Origin: Euryodendron excelsum
Lineage: Eukaryota; Streptophyta; Magnoliopsida; Ericales; Pentaphylacaceae
NCBI GenBank assembly: GCA_033060915.1
Contig: CM065394.1
Span: 31,268,501-31,332,500 of the forward strand
Length of the DNA: 64,000 nt
Direction: 5' to 3'
The position numbers and the translations under genes are program-made. Numbering within the stretch: the first letter of the stretch is position 1; each line of letters opens with the position of its first letter. The notes under the pieces were generated by a model. That model saw only the letters and a program-made list of their open reading frames with translations. It was not told where the DNA came from and searched no databases. This document shows, piece after piece, positions 49,288 through 59,115 of this stretch.

Positions 49288-49796
49288 AAAGTAAAGAGTT
49301 GAGAGAATGCTGGTATTCATAGAAAAAAATTCTTCCTGGAGTTCCTTTGTTCATGTTATGTGTTATTTTTTTCTATACAATTCATTACGCCTGGCAGTTC
49401 CAACAGAGGAGGAAAAAGGATATCTAGAGCAAATCCATTTAGCTGTGAGGATGCATGGAATCCTCTGTCTGGAAGAAAAGGGCAGAGGAATTGCAAATTT
49501 ATGTCCCCCTTGTTTGTTAGTTTTACTTTTTGTGTTTTTTTTTTTCTACCTTTCCCTTTGCATGTATTTGGGAGATGTTATGTTGGGTATATGAGATTCA
49601 ACATTATTGAACATCACAAGGGCTGTTAGCCTTTAGCTTTTGTATTCCATTTTATTTTTAGCCTTGGTGTTGTTTTTAATTTGAAATTCTGAAAGTATCC
49701 TCTAAAAATTTGACAATTTGGTATTAGTAACAAAAATTACATGGAGGGGAAGCATGTGGGTATACAATTATATTTTTTGGGGAATTACAATAAACA
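49288..49796. other. ASFT 3' UTR and flank
   Basis: No further gene seen. Open frames at 49307-49629 lie in the 3' UTR and have no family features. Confidence 0.5.
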
Positions 49797-50215
49797 CTGA
49801 TCCGAATCAATTAAACCTTACACAAAATAAGAACTTGACCTTAACGTATCCGAATCAATCCGGTCCCAACTAAATCATGGAATCGAACCAAATTAAGTTG
49901 GGCTCAATTTCATGGAATAGCCCATTTAGTTCTAGGTCAAAATCTAAACCCGATCAAAATTTGTAGGGTTATAAGTTTGGCACAGATTGAATTAACACAA
50001 CTCATGCACACCTTACCGACATCTATATGTCAAATTAATCTGAACCGGCTAGTATTGGTTGGGCTCAATATCATGGAATAGCCCATTCAATTCTAGGTCA
50101 AAATCTAAACCCGATAAAAATTTGTAGGGTTATAAGTTTGGCCTAACACAACACATGCATACCTTACTGACATCTATATGTGTAGCTGGGACCAATCATC
50201 TCTATTTAGAGGACG
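49797..50215 (+). repeat. Dispersed repeat, two tandem copies
   Basis: A unit with CATGGAATAGCCCATT, TCTAGGTCAAAATCTAAACC, TTTGTAGGGTTATAAGTTTG and ACATCTATATGT occurs at 49797-50030 and 50060-50215. A third copy lies at 56226-56476. It is non-coding, probably from a non-autonomous transposon. Confidence 0.7.
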
Positions 50216-50370
50216 ACTAACGTCAGGCGTGTTTGCAGGTCAGGCGCTGTATAGCTAGGACCAATCATCACTATTTAGAGGACAACGGTCAGACGTTGTA
50301 TAGCTGGGACCAATCATTTCTATTTAGAGGACAACTAGCATCAAGCGTGCTTGCGGGTCAGTCACGCCTA
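50181..50370 (+). repeat. Three-copy tandem repeat
   Basis: A motif with TAGCTGGGACCAATCATC followed by TATTTAGAGGAC starts at 50183, 50252 and 50301. The shorter second spacing reflects an internal deletion. A single copy ends the dispersed repeat at 56450. Confidence 0.8.
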
Positions 50371-51739
50371 ACATTGGCATTTTTCTTCTATTTATGTTCA
50401 TCAACTGCTGAAAGAGATTATTGTCTGTTGGTGAAAAAAAAAAAAAAAAAAAAGGGAATGGCATCACATTGACATAGTAAACTCGACGAAATCGCGAAAA
50501 GGGCATTTACTTTGGCTGGATGATGCGACAAGCGCAAGCTTGAGAGCATGGAAACACCCTATATAGTTTTAAAACTAGATTTCCCTTTCGTTTCTCCTTC
50601 TTTTTTTTTTTTTTTTTGGTTTTGATAAATGCTATAAAGAAAAAAAAAATTTATATGGTTTATTGAGAATTTTTACAATAAAAAATATCTTTTATGATGA
50701 TTTTTAATTATAAAAATACCATCACACTATTTTAATAGAACTTTTTGTATAATTTGTTTTTGAAAGAATATCATTTCCGATTTCTAATGTCTTTTTCGCC
50801 TAACCAAAATGAATTAACTCTCTCACCCACTCCCTCCAAAATAATGACGTTTTTACTTATCCAGACAAGAACATACTAATGACAGTGCTCGCCACTATAA
50901 AGTAGATGCTAATGTTCAAATTCCATTAACTATTAAAAAAGCGGGCAATGCTAGCTAGGGATTTTCATCTGTCTTCACTTAAAATATTTATTTTTATTCC
51001 TACTTTCATTCTGCATAGAGATTAATTTAAACCTCCGTCCCGCCTCCATCCTCACCATCGCCTTCGCCTCAGCCCAAGCCCAAGTATTTTTTTTTTTTCT
51101 TTTTGTTACAAATGAAACAAGCAACACAAAGTAAGAAAAGAAAATAATAAAAAAAAAACTATGGTAACATGAATATTAATAATATTTTGGATTACATATA
51201 CATCAAAATAGTGTTATTGTACTGTTAAAAGAAACTAGAGTTTAAAATAACAAATTAAAAGACCATTTAACAAACAAAATTAAAAAATTATTGAACATAA
51301 GTTGGACACCATGCAATCAACACAAAACCTAATGATTGTATCACTAGTACACCCAACTCTATAACACACTTCAAACGTAGTAAATGCATAAATACTTGTA
51401 TGACTTTTATAACAATAAAAAGCTAAATATGGCCTCTATTAAAAATATAAAAAAGTGATAAAAGCGGAGGAAGCGGGGCGCAGAGGGGTGGGAGAAGAGC
51501 TTAGTCCCTCCCCACATCCACTCCCGCATGAATTTTTATTTGAACTTCCATCCCCACCTCCATTCCTATCTCACATGGAGTGGATTCGATTGGACCTCCA
51601 CTTGTCTTTGATTCACTGTCATCCCTAATGCTAGCTATACATCTAGAAAATTGATATATAATTTCTATACAAAATAATATAATTAAATTAAAACTTTTTA
51701 TTTTAAAATAAAATAGTCATTGTAATAGCTTGACAAAAA
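50371..51739. other. Intergenic, no gene seen
   Basis: AT-rich DNA with poly-A and poly-T tracts. Nothing recognisable. Confidence 0.4.
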
Positions 51740-52005
51740 AAAAAAAAAAAAGAAAACAGAGAGTCAATCAAGGACCTTATGGAACACAACTGAGTTGGGT
51801 TTCAAGATCTGTACACTACCTTTTGCATTAATTAAAACCAGACAGGACCTTATGATTGTATGCACATAATCTAGCTGAAGCCTCAACTAGTACACAGAAA
51901 TTGTTGATCCTAGCTAAGTTAAAAATTATTCATCTTCAGCAATCGTGAAGGAGTGAGAAGGATTCCAAGGCAATGAGATGGATTGAAAAGGATTAGCCAA
52001 GGTAC
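51740..52005 (-). repeat. Truncated duplicate of the SAUR 3' region
   Basis: It matches 52440-52700 in order: GTACACTACCTTTTGCATTA, CAGGACCTTATGATTGTA, GATCCTAGCTAAG, ATTCATCTTCAGCAATCGTG, GAAGGAGTGAGAAGG and GAGATGGATTGAAA. It holds only the end of the SAUR coding region and its downstream flank, so a SAUR tandem duplicate was mostly lost here. Confidence 0.65.
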
Positions 52006-52049
52006 CTGTAAGCTGATTCAGACACTCTTGATCGTAAAATAAAAAAAAT

Positions 52050-52210
52050 ATATTATTCTTGTAAAAAATTTGTACAAAAATTCGTAAGAATAATGTGACA
52101 GTGATAATTTTATAGCTATAACAACGAGTGTTTTGTTTTAAAATAAAAAACTCTCATTCAAATAAATTATTCTGTATGAATTTTTTATTTGTATAATATT
52201 ACCTAAAAAA
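52050..52210. mobile_element. MITE of the ATGATGTGGCAG family, copy 2
   Basis: The left arm TTGTACAAAAATTCGTAAGA with AATAATGTGACAGTG is inverted relative to AAATTATTCTGTATGAATTT and TATTTGTATAATATT on the right. It shares the GTTTTGTTTTAAAATAAAAA and CTCTCATT core with copies at 15950 and 56490. Confidence 0.6.
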
Positions 52211-52604
52211 CAATGCTCTGGAAGATGAAAAACATTGCCCTCCTAAAAATTTATGCATGGTTGATTCTTTAAACTTCGTTTCTCTACATTTCTTGTGACC
52301 AACGCATGCAAAATCCATTGAAGAAAAGTGCCAAACAAAAAAAAAAGGGTTAATTACTACAGACCCCATCTTGTTTTCTTCTGGAAGAGAAATGAGAAAT
52401 GCGTCAGTTTCCTAAGTTTATAACTTCATCCAGTCTAATTGGCCACAACTGGGTGAGTCGATCATGGATCTTGTAGAGCACACACCGAGTAGGGTTCCAA
52501 AGTTCATGAATGAACTATACACTACTTTTTTGCATTAACTAAACCAAACAGGACCTTATGATTGTACACAATATATACCCAATACAAAATGACTCGATCC
52601 TAAG

Positions 52605-52934
52605 CTAAAAATGATTCATCTTGAGCAATCTCGAAGAAGCGAGAAGGCCAAATGAACCATAAGCCTTGCCCATGTTGCTGATTCCGAGCCGACGAGATGG
52701 ATTGAAAGGGCTACAAGAGCCATACGCAAAGCCCCAGCTGGGCACCATCTCTTTGCTGTCCATCTCTGCTTAAACCTTGTAAAATAGACCAACCTCGCAT
52801 GGAAGCAAGAGAGGACCTTCGCTGCTATGACCATATTCCATTGCAGCATCTTCAAGCAGCATTCTGAAGAGTGGGTGATTGGCAAACTCGGCCTTGATCA
52901 CGAACCTTTGCCTCTTGGGTCTGACATACAGCTT
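52605..52934 (-). pseudogene. SAUR-like auxin-responsive protein, premature stop
   Basis: On the minus strand one frame reads YVRPKRQRFVIKAEFANHPL, FRMLLEDAAMEYGHSSEGPL and LPCEVGLFYKV, then a TAA (52772-52770) where the family has Leu. It then continues in the same frame through AEMDSKEMVPSWGFAYGSCS, ending LLKMNHF and TAG at 52607-52605. This is the SAUR domain, a family of short auxin-induced proteins that regulate PP2C.D phosphatases and cell expansion. The normal N-terminus is missing: upstream sequence runs straight into an 84-bp minisatellite, and the open frame continues through it. Both the nonsense codon and the replaced 5' end argue for a pseudogene. A truncated duplicate of its 3' part lies at 51740-52005. 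Confidence 0.75.
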
Positions 52935-53740
52935 TGTTGCCAGTTGAACCGTTTTGTTGAGCCGCACAGAGCCACTACCGTTGAGTTGTTGATCAGCCGC
53001 CGTTGAGCTGTGCCGCTTTGTCACCAGTTGGGCCGTTGTGGTGAGCCGCACAGAGCCACTGCTGTTGAGTCATTGATTAGCCGCCGTTGAGCCGTGCCGC
53101 TTCGTCGCCAGTTGAGCTACACAGAGCTGTCGCCGTTGAGTCGTTGATTAGCTGCCGTTGAGCCGTGACGCTTTATCACCAGTTGGGCCGTTGTGTTGAG
53201 CTGCACAGAGTCGCCGCCACTGAGTCGTGCCGCTTTGTCGCCAGTTGAGCCGCACAAAGCCTCCGCTGCTGAGTCGTAGATCAACTGCTACTGAGCCGTG
53301 TCGCTTTGTCACTAATTGAGCCATGTGTTGAGCCGCACAGAGCCGCCGCTGCTGAGTCATTGATTAGCCACCGCTGAGCCATGCTACTTTGTTGCCAGTT
53401 GAGTCGTTTGAGCTACATATAGCCGTCGCCGATGAGTCGTTGTTTAGCTACCGCTGACTCGTGTCGCTTTGTCGCCAGTTGAGTTGTTGTGTTGAGCCGC
53501 ACAGAGCCCCCATCGCTGAATCATTAACTAGCCGCCGCTGAGCCGTGCCGTTTTGTCGCCAGTTGAGCTGTTGTGTTAAGCCGCACAGAGTCGTCGCTGC
53601 TGATTCATTGATCAGCCACCGTTGAGCCGTGTCGCTCTGTCGCCAGTTGGGCAGTTGTGTTAAGCCGTGTAAAGCCATAGTCGCTAGGTCGTTGACTAGC
53701 TACTATTGAGCCGTGCTGTTAAGTCGCCAACCTAGTCGCC
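52935..53740 (-). repeat. Minisatellite of about 84 bp, about ten copies
   Basis: Copies of GAGCCGCACAGAGCCGCCGC-like units start at about 52965, 53046, 53107, 53197, 53248, 53331, 53410, 53495, 53579 and 53663. Many spacings are 79-85 bp, with shortened ones where units are partly deleted. Since 84 is divisible by three, minus-strand frames stay open over several units and give repeating NWRQSDTAQR/LCGLTQQ peptides. It abuts the SAUR pseudogene. It is not a recognised protein. Confidence 0.8.
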
Positions 53741-54015
53741 GTCAAGTCACGCCGCTTATTAGGCCGCCAATTTGGTTTTGTGCTCTTTTTAGTAGTTTTG
53801 GGCTGTTTTTGTCGAGATAAGACTCATTCCTAGCAAAATTGATATTCCAAAGCCAACCAAAGTGTCAGATTTATGAAGTTTTGCTCCCATTATTCGGTAC
53901 TGCCCTTTTTAAAGCATATAAACATTGTTTTATGCTTATTCTGGCATTAGAGTTTGTTGTGGCACTACATAGAAAATCCCAATGGTTAGTCTTCTACAGC
54001 GAAAAGCTCAGGGAC

Positions 54016-55335
54016 TGTTAGCAGACCATGTTATCCTGTGCAATGTTTGAAGTTGTGTAGCAAAGTTGTGACCTTTGCATTTGGCTTCCCGGATGCAGAT
54101 GTTTGTGTCATGGCATTTTGTTTGGCACCCCAAGGCGAGGGGTGATGTATTGGCGCCTTAGGGTGCAATTGTGTGTAGCTGTAGCAAGTTGTTTGGCAGC
54201 CCAGATGAGGGGTTACATTGGTGTCCCAAACATAGTTGTTTGTAGTCGTCGCAGTTGTTAGCATCCTAGGCGAGGGATGCATTGTGACCGTGGCAAGTTT
54301 GTTTGGCAACCCCCGAAAAGGGGTTGCATTGGCATCCCAGACGCAATTGTTCGTTGCCATGGCAAGTTGTTTGGCACCTCAGGCGAGGGGGTGTATTGGG
54401 GCCTCAGGGTGCAATTCGTTGAAGCTGTGGCAATTTGATGGGCACTCCGATGTAGGGTTGCATTGGGGCTTTAGTGCACAGTTGGTTGGAGCCAGGATCA
54501 CTTCAGTATGGTAGCCTCTTTGGACACTTCGTTGAAAGAATACAGTAAACACTCCATTGAAGGGGTGCAGTCGTCCGATGACAAGTGCAGCATGACCCCT
54601 ATTACTCCACATGGCTAGAAGGGGTGATTTGTAGGGTGGGAAACTACCCGAGTCCATCCATGTGGGGTGGATGGGTTTTTCCCACCAAACCATCCACTCT
54701 TTCCCTCTCTCTCTTTCTCTCACCGACAGCCTTATAGAAGAAAAAAAAAAAAAAAGATGAAAAGAAGGAATGGGTTGTTGGCAGCAATGGAAGAAGGCTG
54801 CTGCACCTTTGAGAAGTCAGCCGCCGGCGTCGTTGAAGGAAGAGTTAGCCCGTTCCCACTGTTGACCACCTCCATTGTCAAAGATTTACAACGTTGTTGA
54901 AGACACGTCAAGTTTCCTCCTCCCTTATAAATAGAGGGTCGAGTTAAGGGATGAAGATAAGAACGACAGGCATGGGGTTTGTAATATTGAGTAGGGGTTA
55001 CAGTAAGGGACACCACTCCAATGTAGGAGCGGGGTCATTTATAAGGCAGTATCATTTTGTATTGTTGTGGGCATTTGTATTGAGGATAGGCTTTGGTATT
55101 GCCGTAGGCAATTTGTATGATCATTTATTTTCGTGGGAATTTGTATGGCAGTGGTTTTGTGAGACAGAGTGTTGTAGGAGTTGAGAGTTGTAATCTCCTC
55201 TATTGAATAGTTGATCTGGCTCTAGTGTGTACGCAAATTGTCGAACCACGATAAATCTCTGTCTCTATTGGGTGTGTGTATTTTTTAGGTACTTCTGGCG
55301 AGCACATAATTGGTGTTTATAGCTTCCGCTGGCAC
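54016..55335 (+). mobile_element. LTR-like sequence containing a minisatellite
   Basis: Beginning near TGTTAGCAGACC (54016) and ending near CTGGCACAACA (55325-55335). It contains a TATA box (TATAAATA, 54926-54933) followed by TCTAGTGTGTACGC, GAACCACGATAAATCTC and a GT-rich stretch typical of the U5 part of Copia LTRs. No target duplication was found at these borders, so they are provisional. Confidence 0.4.
54100..54500 (+). repeat. Minisatellite of about 45-72 bp, six copies
   Basis: Units with TTGTTTGGCACCYCAGGCGA, GGGGTTGCATTGG and a GTGCAATTGT end start at about 54114, 54186, 54250, 54298, 54365 and 54433. The copies are diverged. It is unrelated in sequence to the 84-bp array 400 bp away. 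Confidence 0.7.
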
Positions 55336-56225
55336 AACATATATTATATATGTTCTAATAATGGAGGAGAGGGTTTAGCCGAGTAGTAGTGGCACCCTTA
55401 TCTATGTTTGAAGTTATGGGTTCAACTTATTATTCCACTTTCCTCAGAACTTTGGCTCTTCGATGTGCTAAAAAAAAAAATTCTAATAATAGAAAAAAAG
55501 TCTTGTAAAAAGCAATCAATAGCCCATTCTACCTTATATAATTGTTGAAAGCAATAGTTTGAATCTTCAGCCATATATCGTTATATAACTTTAAAAATTG
55601 TCTTGAAAAAGGGTGCGAAAAAAATGCGCAAAGAGAATGGTTCAGATATTAAACAAAAAAAAAAGGTCAGATTTGGTTAATAGGTTGGGCCAAGTAAAAT
55701 TGGATATAGACGGCAGGGGAAAACTATCAAAACAGATGGCCGATCAACTAAAACAGGATGGGTCAAATCAAAGTAATGGATCGGATCGGATCTGATAAAA
55801 GGACCAAATTAATTTAAGGAAGCGGGTTTACATGGGCTTGCGGCCGGTCCCTAATTGGGGGGCTCAAGTTAACCTATTTAAGAGTCTAACCAGTTCAATC
55901 AAACCTACTCAACCAGCATGGGTCGATTTCATTTAGGTTTGTCAAGAGTTCGATTTGATTCTGGGTCTTAAACTGATAAATTCAATTAGGTTCTCAGGTT
56001 AATATTCTTGAGGCCCAAACTGACCTAAGAATCGATCCAAACCGAATTGACCCAAGACTCGATCTAATATATGTAATAAAATTCTATAAATATATTATAT
56101 ATAAATGCCTTTAAATAATTACTTGTTGTAGTGAAATATTGTTGCTTTGTTTATACATTGTTTTTTTAACTTTTTGAAAAATTAAGGATACAAATTTGAG
56201 TTTATTTAAAAAAAAAAAATTAAGG
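55336..56225. other. Intergenic repetitive DNA, no gene seen
   Basis: It includes a stretch (55850-56070) of GACC/CGAACC-rich sequence similar in style to 19640-20215. No coding capacity recognised. Confidence 0.35.
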
Positions 56226-56476
56226 GAATAAATTAAACCTTGCACATATCTGAATCAATTTGATCCAAACTGAATCATGGAATTTATCCAAATTAACCTA
56301 AACTAGGTAGGATTGGTTGGGTTTAATTCTATGGAATAGCCCATTCTGTTCTAAGTCAAAATCTGAAATCGATCAAGATTTGTAAGGTTATAAGTTTGGC
56401 ACATACTCGAACTAACACAACTCATGCATACCTTATCAACATCTATATATGCAGCTGGGACCAATCATCTCTATTT
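56226..56476 (+). repeat. Dispersed repeat, third copy
   Basis: Same order of motifs as 49797-50030 (ATGGAATAGCCCATTCTGTT, GTTATAAGTTTGGCACA, ACACAACTCATGCATACCTT), ending in GCAGCTGGGACCAATCATC. Confidence 0.7.
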
Positions 56477-56489
56477 ATGTTCAAAGAAA

Positions 56490-56645
56490 AATGCTATTCT
56501 TATAAAAAAATTTATACAAAATTTGCATATAAAATGATGTGGCAGTAATTGTTTTATAATTAAAAGTAATTGTGATGGGTGTTTGTTTTGAAATAAAAGA
56601 CTCTCATTAAGACACATCATTTTATATATAAATTCTTTATCTATT
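56490..56645. mobile_element. MITE of the ATGATGTGGCAG family, copy 3
   Basis: The left arm TTGCATATAAAATGATGTGG and right arm ACACATCATTTTATATATAA are inverted. The centre carries TGATGGGTGTTTGTTTTG and CTCTCATTAAG as in the other copies. Confidence 0.65.
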
Positions 56646-57095
56646 CTAATATATAAATAGAGAACCCATTGGTATCTTTGAAGCTCGGTTAACAGCAGTT
56701 GTCCTAATAACTGTTGCAGTTACTTATAAATTTCAAATTGCAGCTATTTACAAATTACAAACTGTCTATCCAATTCATTTGTTGATATTGATATGATGAT
56801 CTCTTATTCGATAATTCAATACATTACGGCAGTGATTCAATGACAACTGAAAAACCTAGCCTTTGTCTATGTTTTGTCAAAGAGACTAATTACTACAATA
56901 TTAGGTCAAGGTGTGATGGCTATAAGTAATATTCTACAATCTAAGATAAAAGAGAGAACAAACCATTCAACCAAGAACATATAAGCCTTTTTGCCATGGA
57001 AACCCTAACTAAAAGAAAAACCACGTGTCCCCTTTGCCAGACAAAGATCATGCACTATATTTTGTTGTTCAGATGGTTACAAGACTCCTTACAAT

Positions 57096-57128
<33 letters not shown>

Positions 57129-59115
57129 CTTGAACTTGCTCGTATCCACCATTCACCATCTCCATGCTTGACCACCGTTCAAATCCCCTTAGAACGAATT
57201 TCACGCCTTGAACTCCATCAAGACTCTTAATATCTTCAATTGGGTTGAAGAAGATTGTTACTAAGATATGTTTCTAAGCTTCTAGGGAGGTTAGAAATAC
57301 TTCTCTCTAGGAGTTTTCAATGTGGCGGCTCAGATCTTGGGTCTTGGAAAGTGTGTTGGGCCTTAAATAGACAAAAAAAACTCTAGCGGCACGATTCCCA
57401 AGGTTTTAGATTTTGCACAGCTTGCTCCCACGAGATCCAACGAGCATCCCCCGAGGTCCAGCGAGCATTTCACGAGCTCAATCCCAGATTTTGCATGCTC
57501 ACTGTTTTTTCTATCGACACTCCGTGACATCCCGCGAAGTACATAACTTTTTACTCAGATGTCGGATTGATGAGATTTAAAGTTCTATAGAAAGAAGACT
57601 CGAAGATCTACAACTTTTCTTCTAATGAGCCTTTTCAAATTTGAACCGTATCACGGTTAAAAATCAGCTATAAGAGAACCCATGCACACCAACACACTAT
57701 TTTTACCCTCGAACTCCATCAACATCTCTCGAAGTCCCCTACAGAAGCCAAAAAGTATCATACAAGTCTCTTTTAGCCTGAGCTTGCACGAATAAGCATG
57801 AAATCTCTTCCGAATGCTTGTGATTGATAACTCAAGACCCCAAAATACATGAAACAAGACGTGTCACGAAATTTAGCCAATTACATAAACTTATATTCTA
57901 CCCCTTTGGCAATTTCGTGACCAAAACCCTATGCTACACAACGCAACCATTACAGGGAAAGAGAACAAAAAGACAAAAGATACAAAGACACCCCAATCAC
58001 AAGCATATTAATGTCTATCAAACAACAAGCATCCCAAACTCTTGTACCTACACACACTAAATAACGAAGAGACAAAAATACCATCAAGTGTAAGGTATCA
58101 AGAGAACAAGTATATATATCAAACATCAAGTAGGCATAGATTCTCTCCCCCTTTTTTGGAATAAATTGACAAAGGAAGCACATGAAGTGAGAGAAAATAA
58201 CCAATAGATATAAACATGATGTCTTCCCATTAATATATTCTCCTTCTAAATAACATATAAGCACATAGATTTTCTCTCCCCCTTGATGTCTCAAAATGAT
58301 AAATAATTATCAAACAACCATGCAATCAAGGACAAAATAGAGATATGCTCAAAAGAAGAATATCATTAATGCAAAACAACTAATAAAAACTGGACTAGTC
58401 TTTAACAAAACAAAATCAGGGTATTTTTGCAGAAATGATGTCTTAACCCCAACATTCTTATCATCAAAACACAAAATATAACCAATGAGTCTCATGATGA
58501 CCGTAGCGTAAAAGCGTGAAAAAAATCAACATCAAACATGCTTAAAGATCGCACAAAGATGAGAACAATTGGTCATGAAGTAATCAAAAGCATATCCATG
58601 ACAATGTATGATGATGCAAGTACTCCAATGAGATCAATGAGAATATAGATCCTAGACAAGATAAAAAATAGCCCATCACGGAGAATCACATCAAGAAGAT
58701 CAAGACATAGAAGTCAATCCCATTTCATCCCATTCTCAATTTTTAAGAATTCTTGTTCCCTCTTTTTTTATATTCCTTTTTTATTTTTATTTTTTTGTTG
58801 GCACAACTCTTCAACATATTCAAGGAATATCCAACCCTATCTCTCCAAGAATGAGACCAAGAGACACAAAGAGATGGTGGCTTTCACACACATTAGCTGG
58901 TAGCCTTCTCCTCTTGCCACATAGCAATGGTAACTGCAGTTATACTCACTAGTAGCCCTTCCTATCAAGGATATAGAATCAATAAGAGAGGGAATCACAT
59001 GTATACGGTCAATCTAGTCATTAGAAGTTTCAAGAGGTTTCAACCATGATGTGTGCTGTAGGAAGATCATAAAAGGTGGATTCCATATTCTGAGAGATCT
59101 CATGAGAAATGCACC
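56646..59115. other. Intergenic, probably decayed retrotransposon, no gene seen
   Basis: No recognisable protein. Pyrimidine-rich CTCTCCCCC blocks at 58142 and 58275 recall non-coding parts of Copia elements on the minus strand, but this is not enough for an assignment. Confidence 0.3.

Noticed and set aside
49307..49629. Open frames after the feruloyl transferase stop
   Set aside because: They lie in the 3' UTR and lack any family signature.
53839..54021. 60-codon frame ending WLVFYSEKLRDC, resembling gypsy RNase H
   Set aside because: Only a short YSEKL match without the catalytic context. Not enough for a call.
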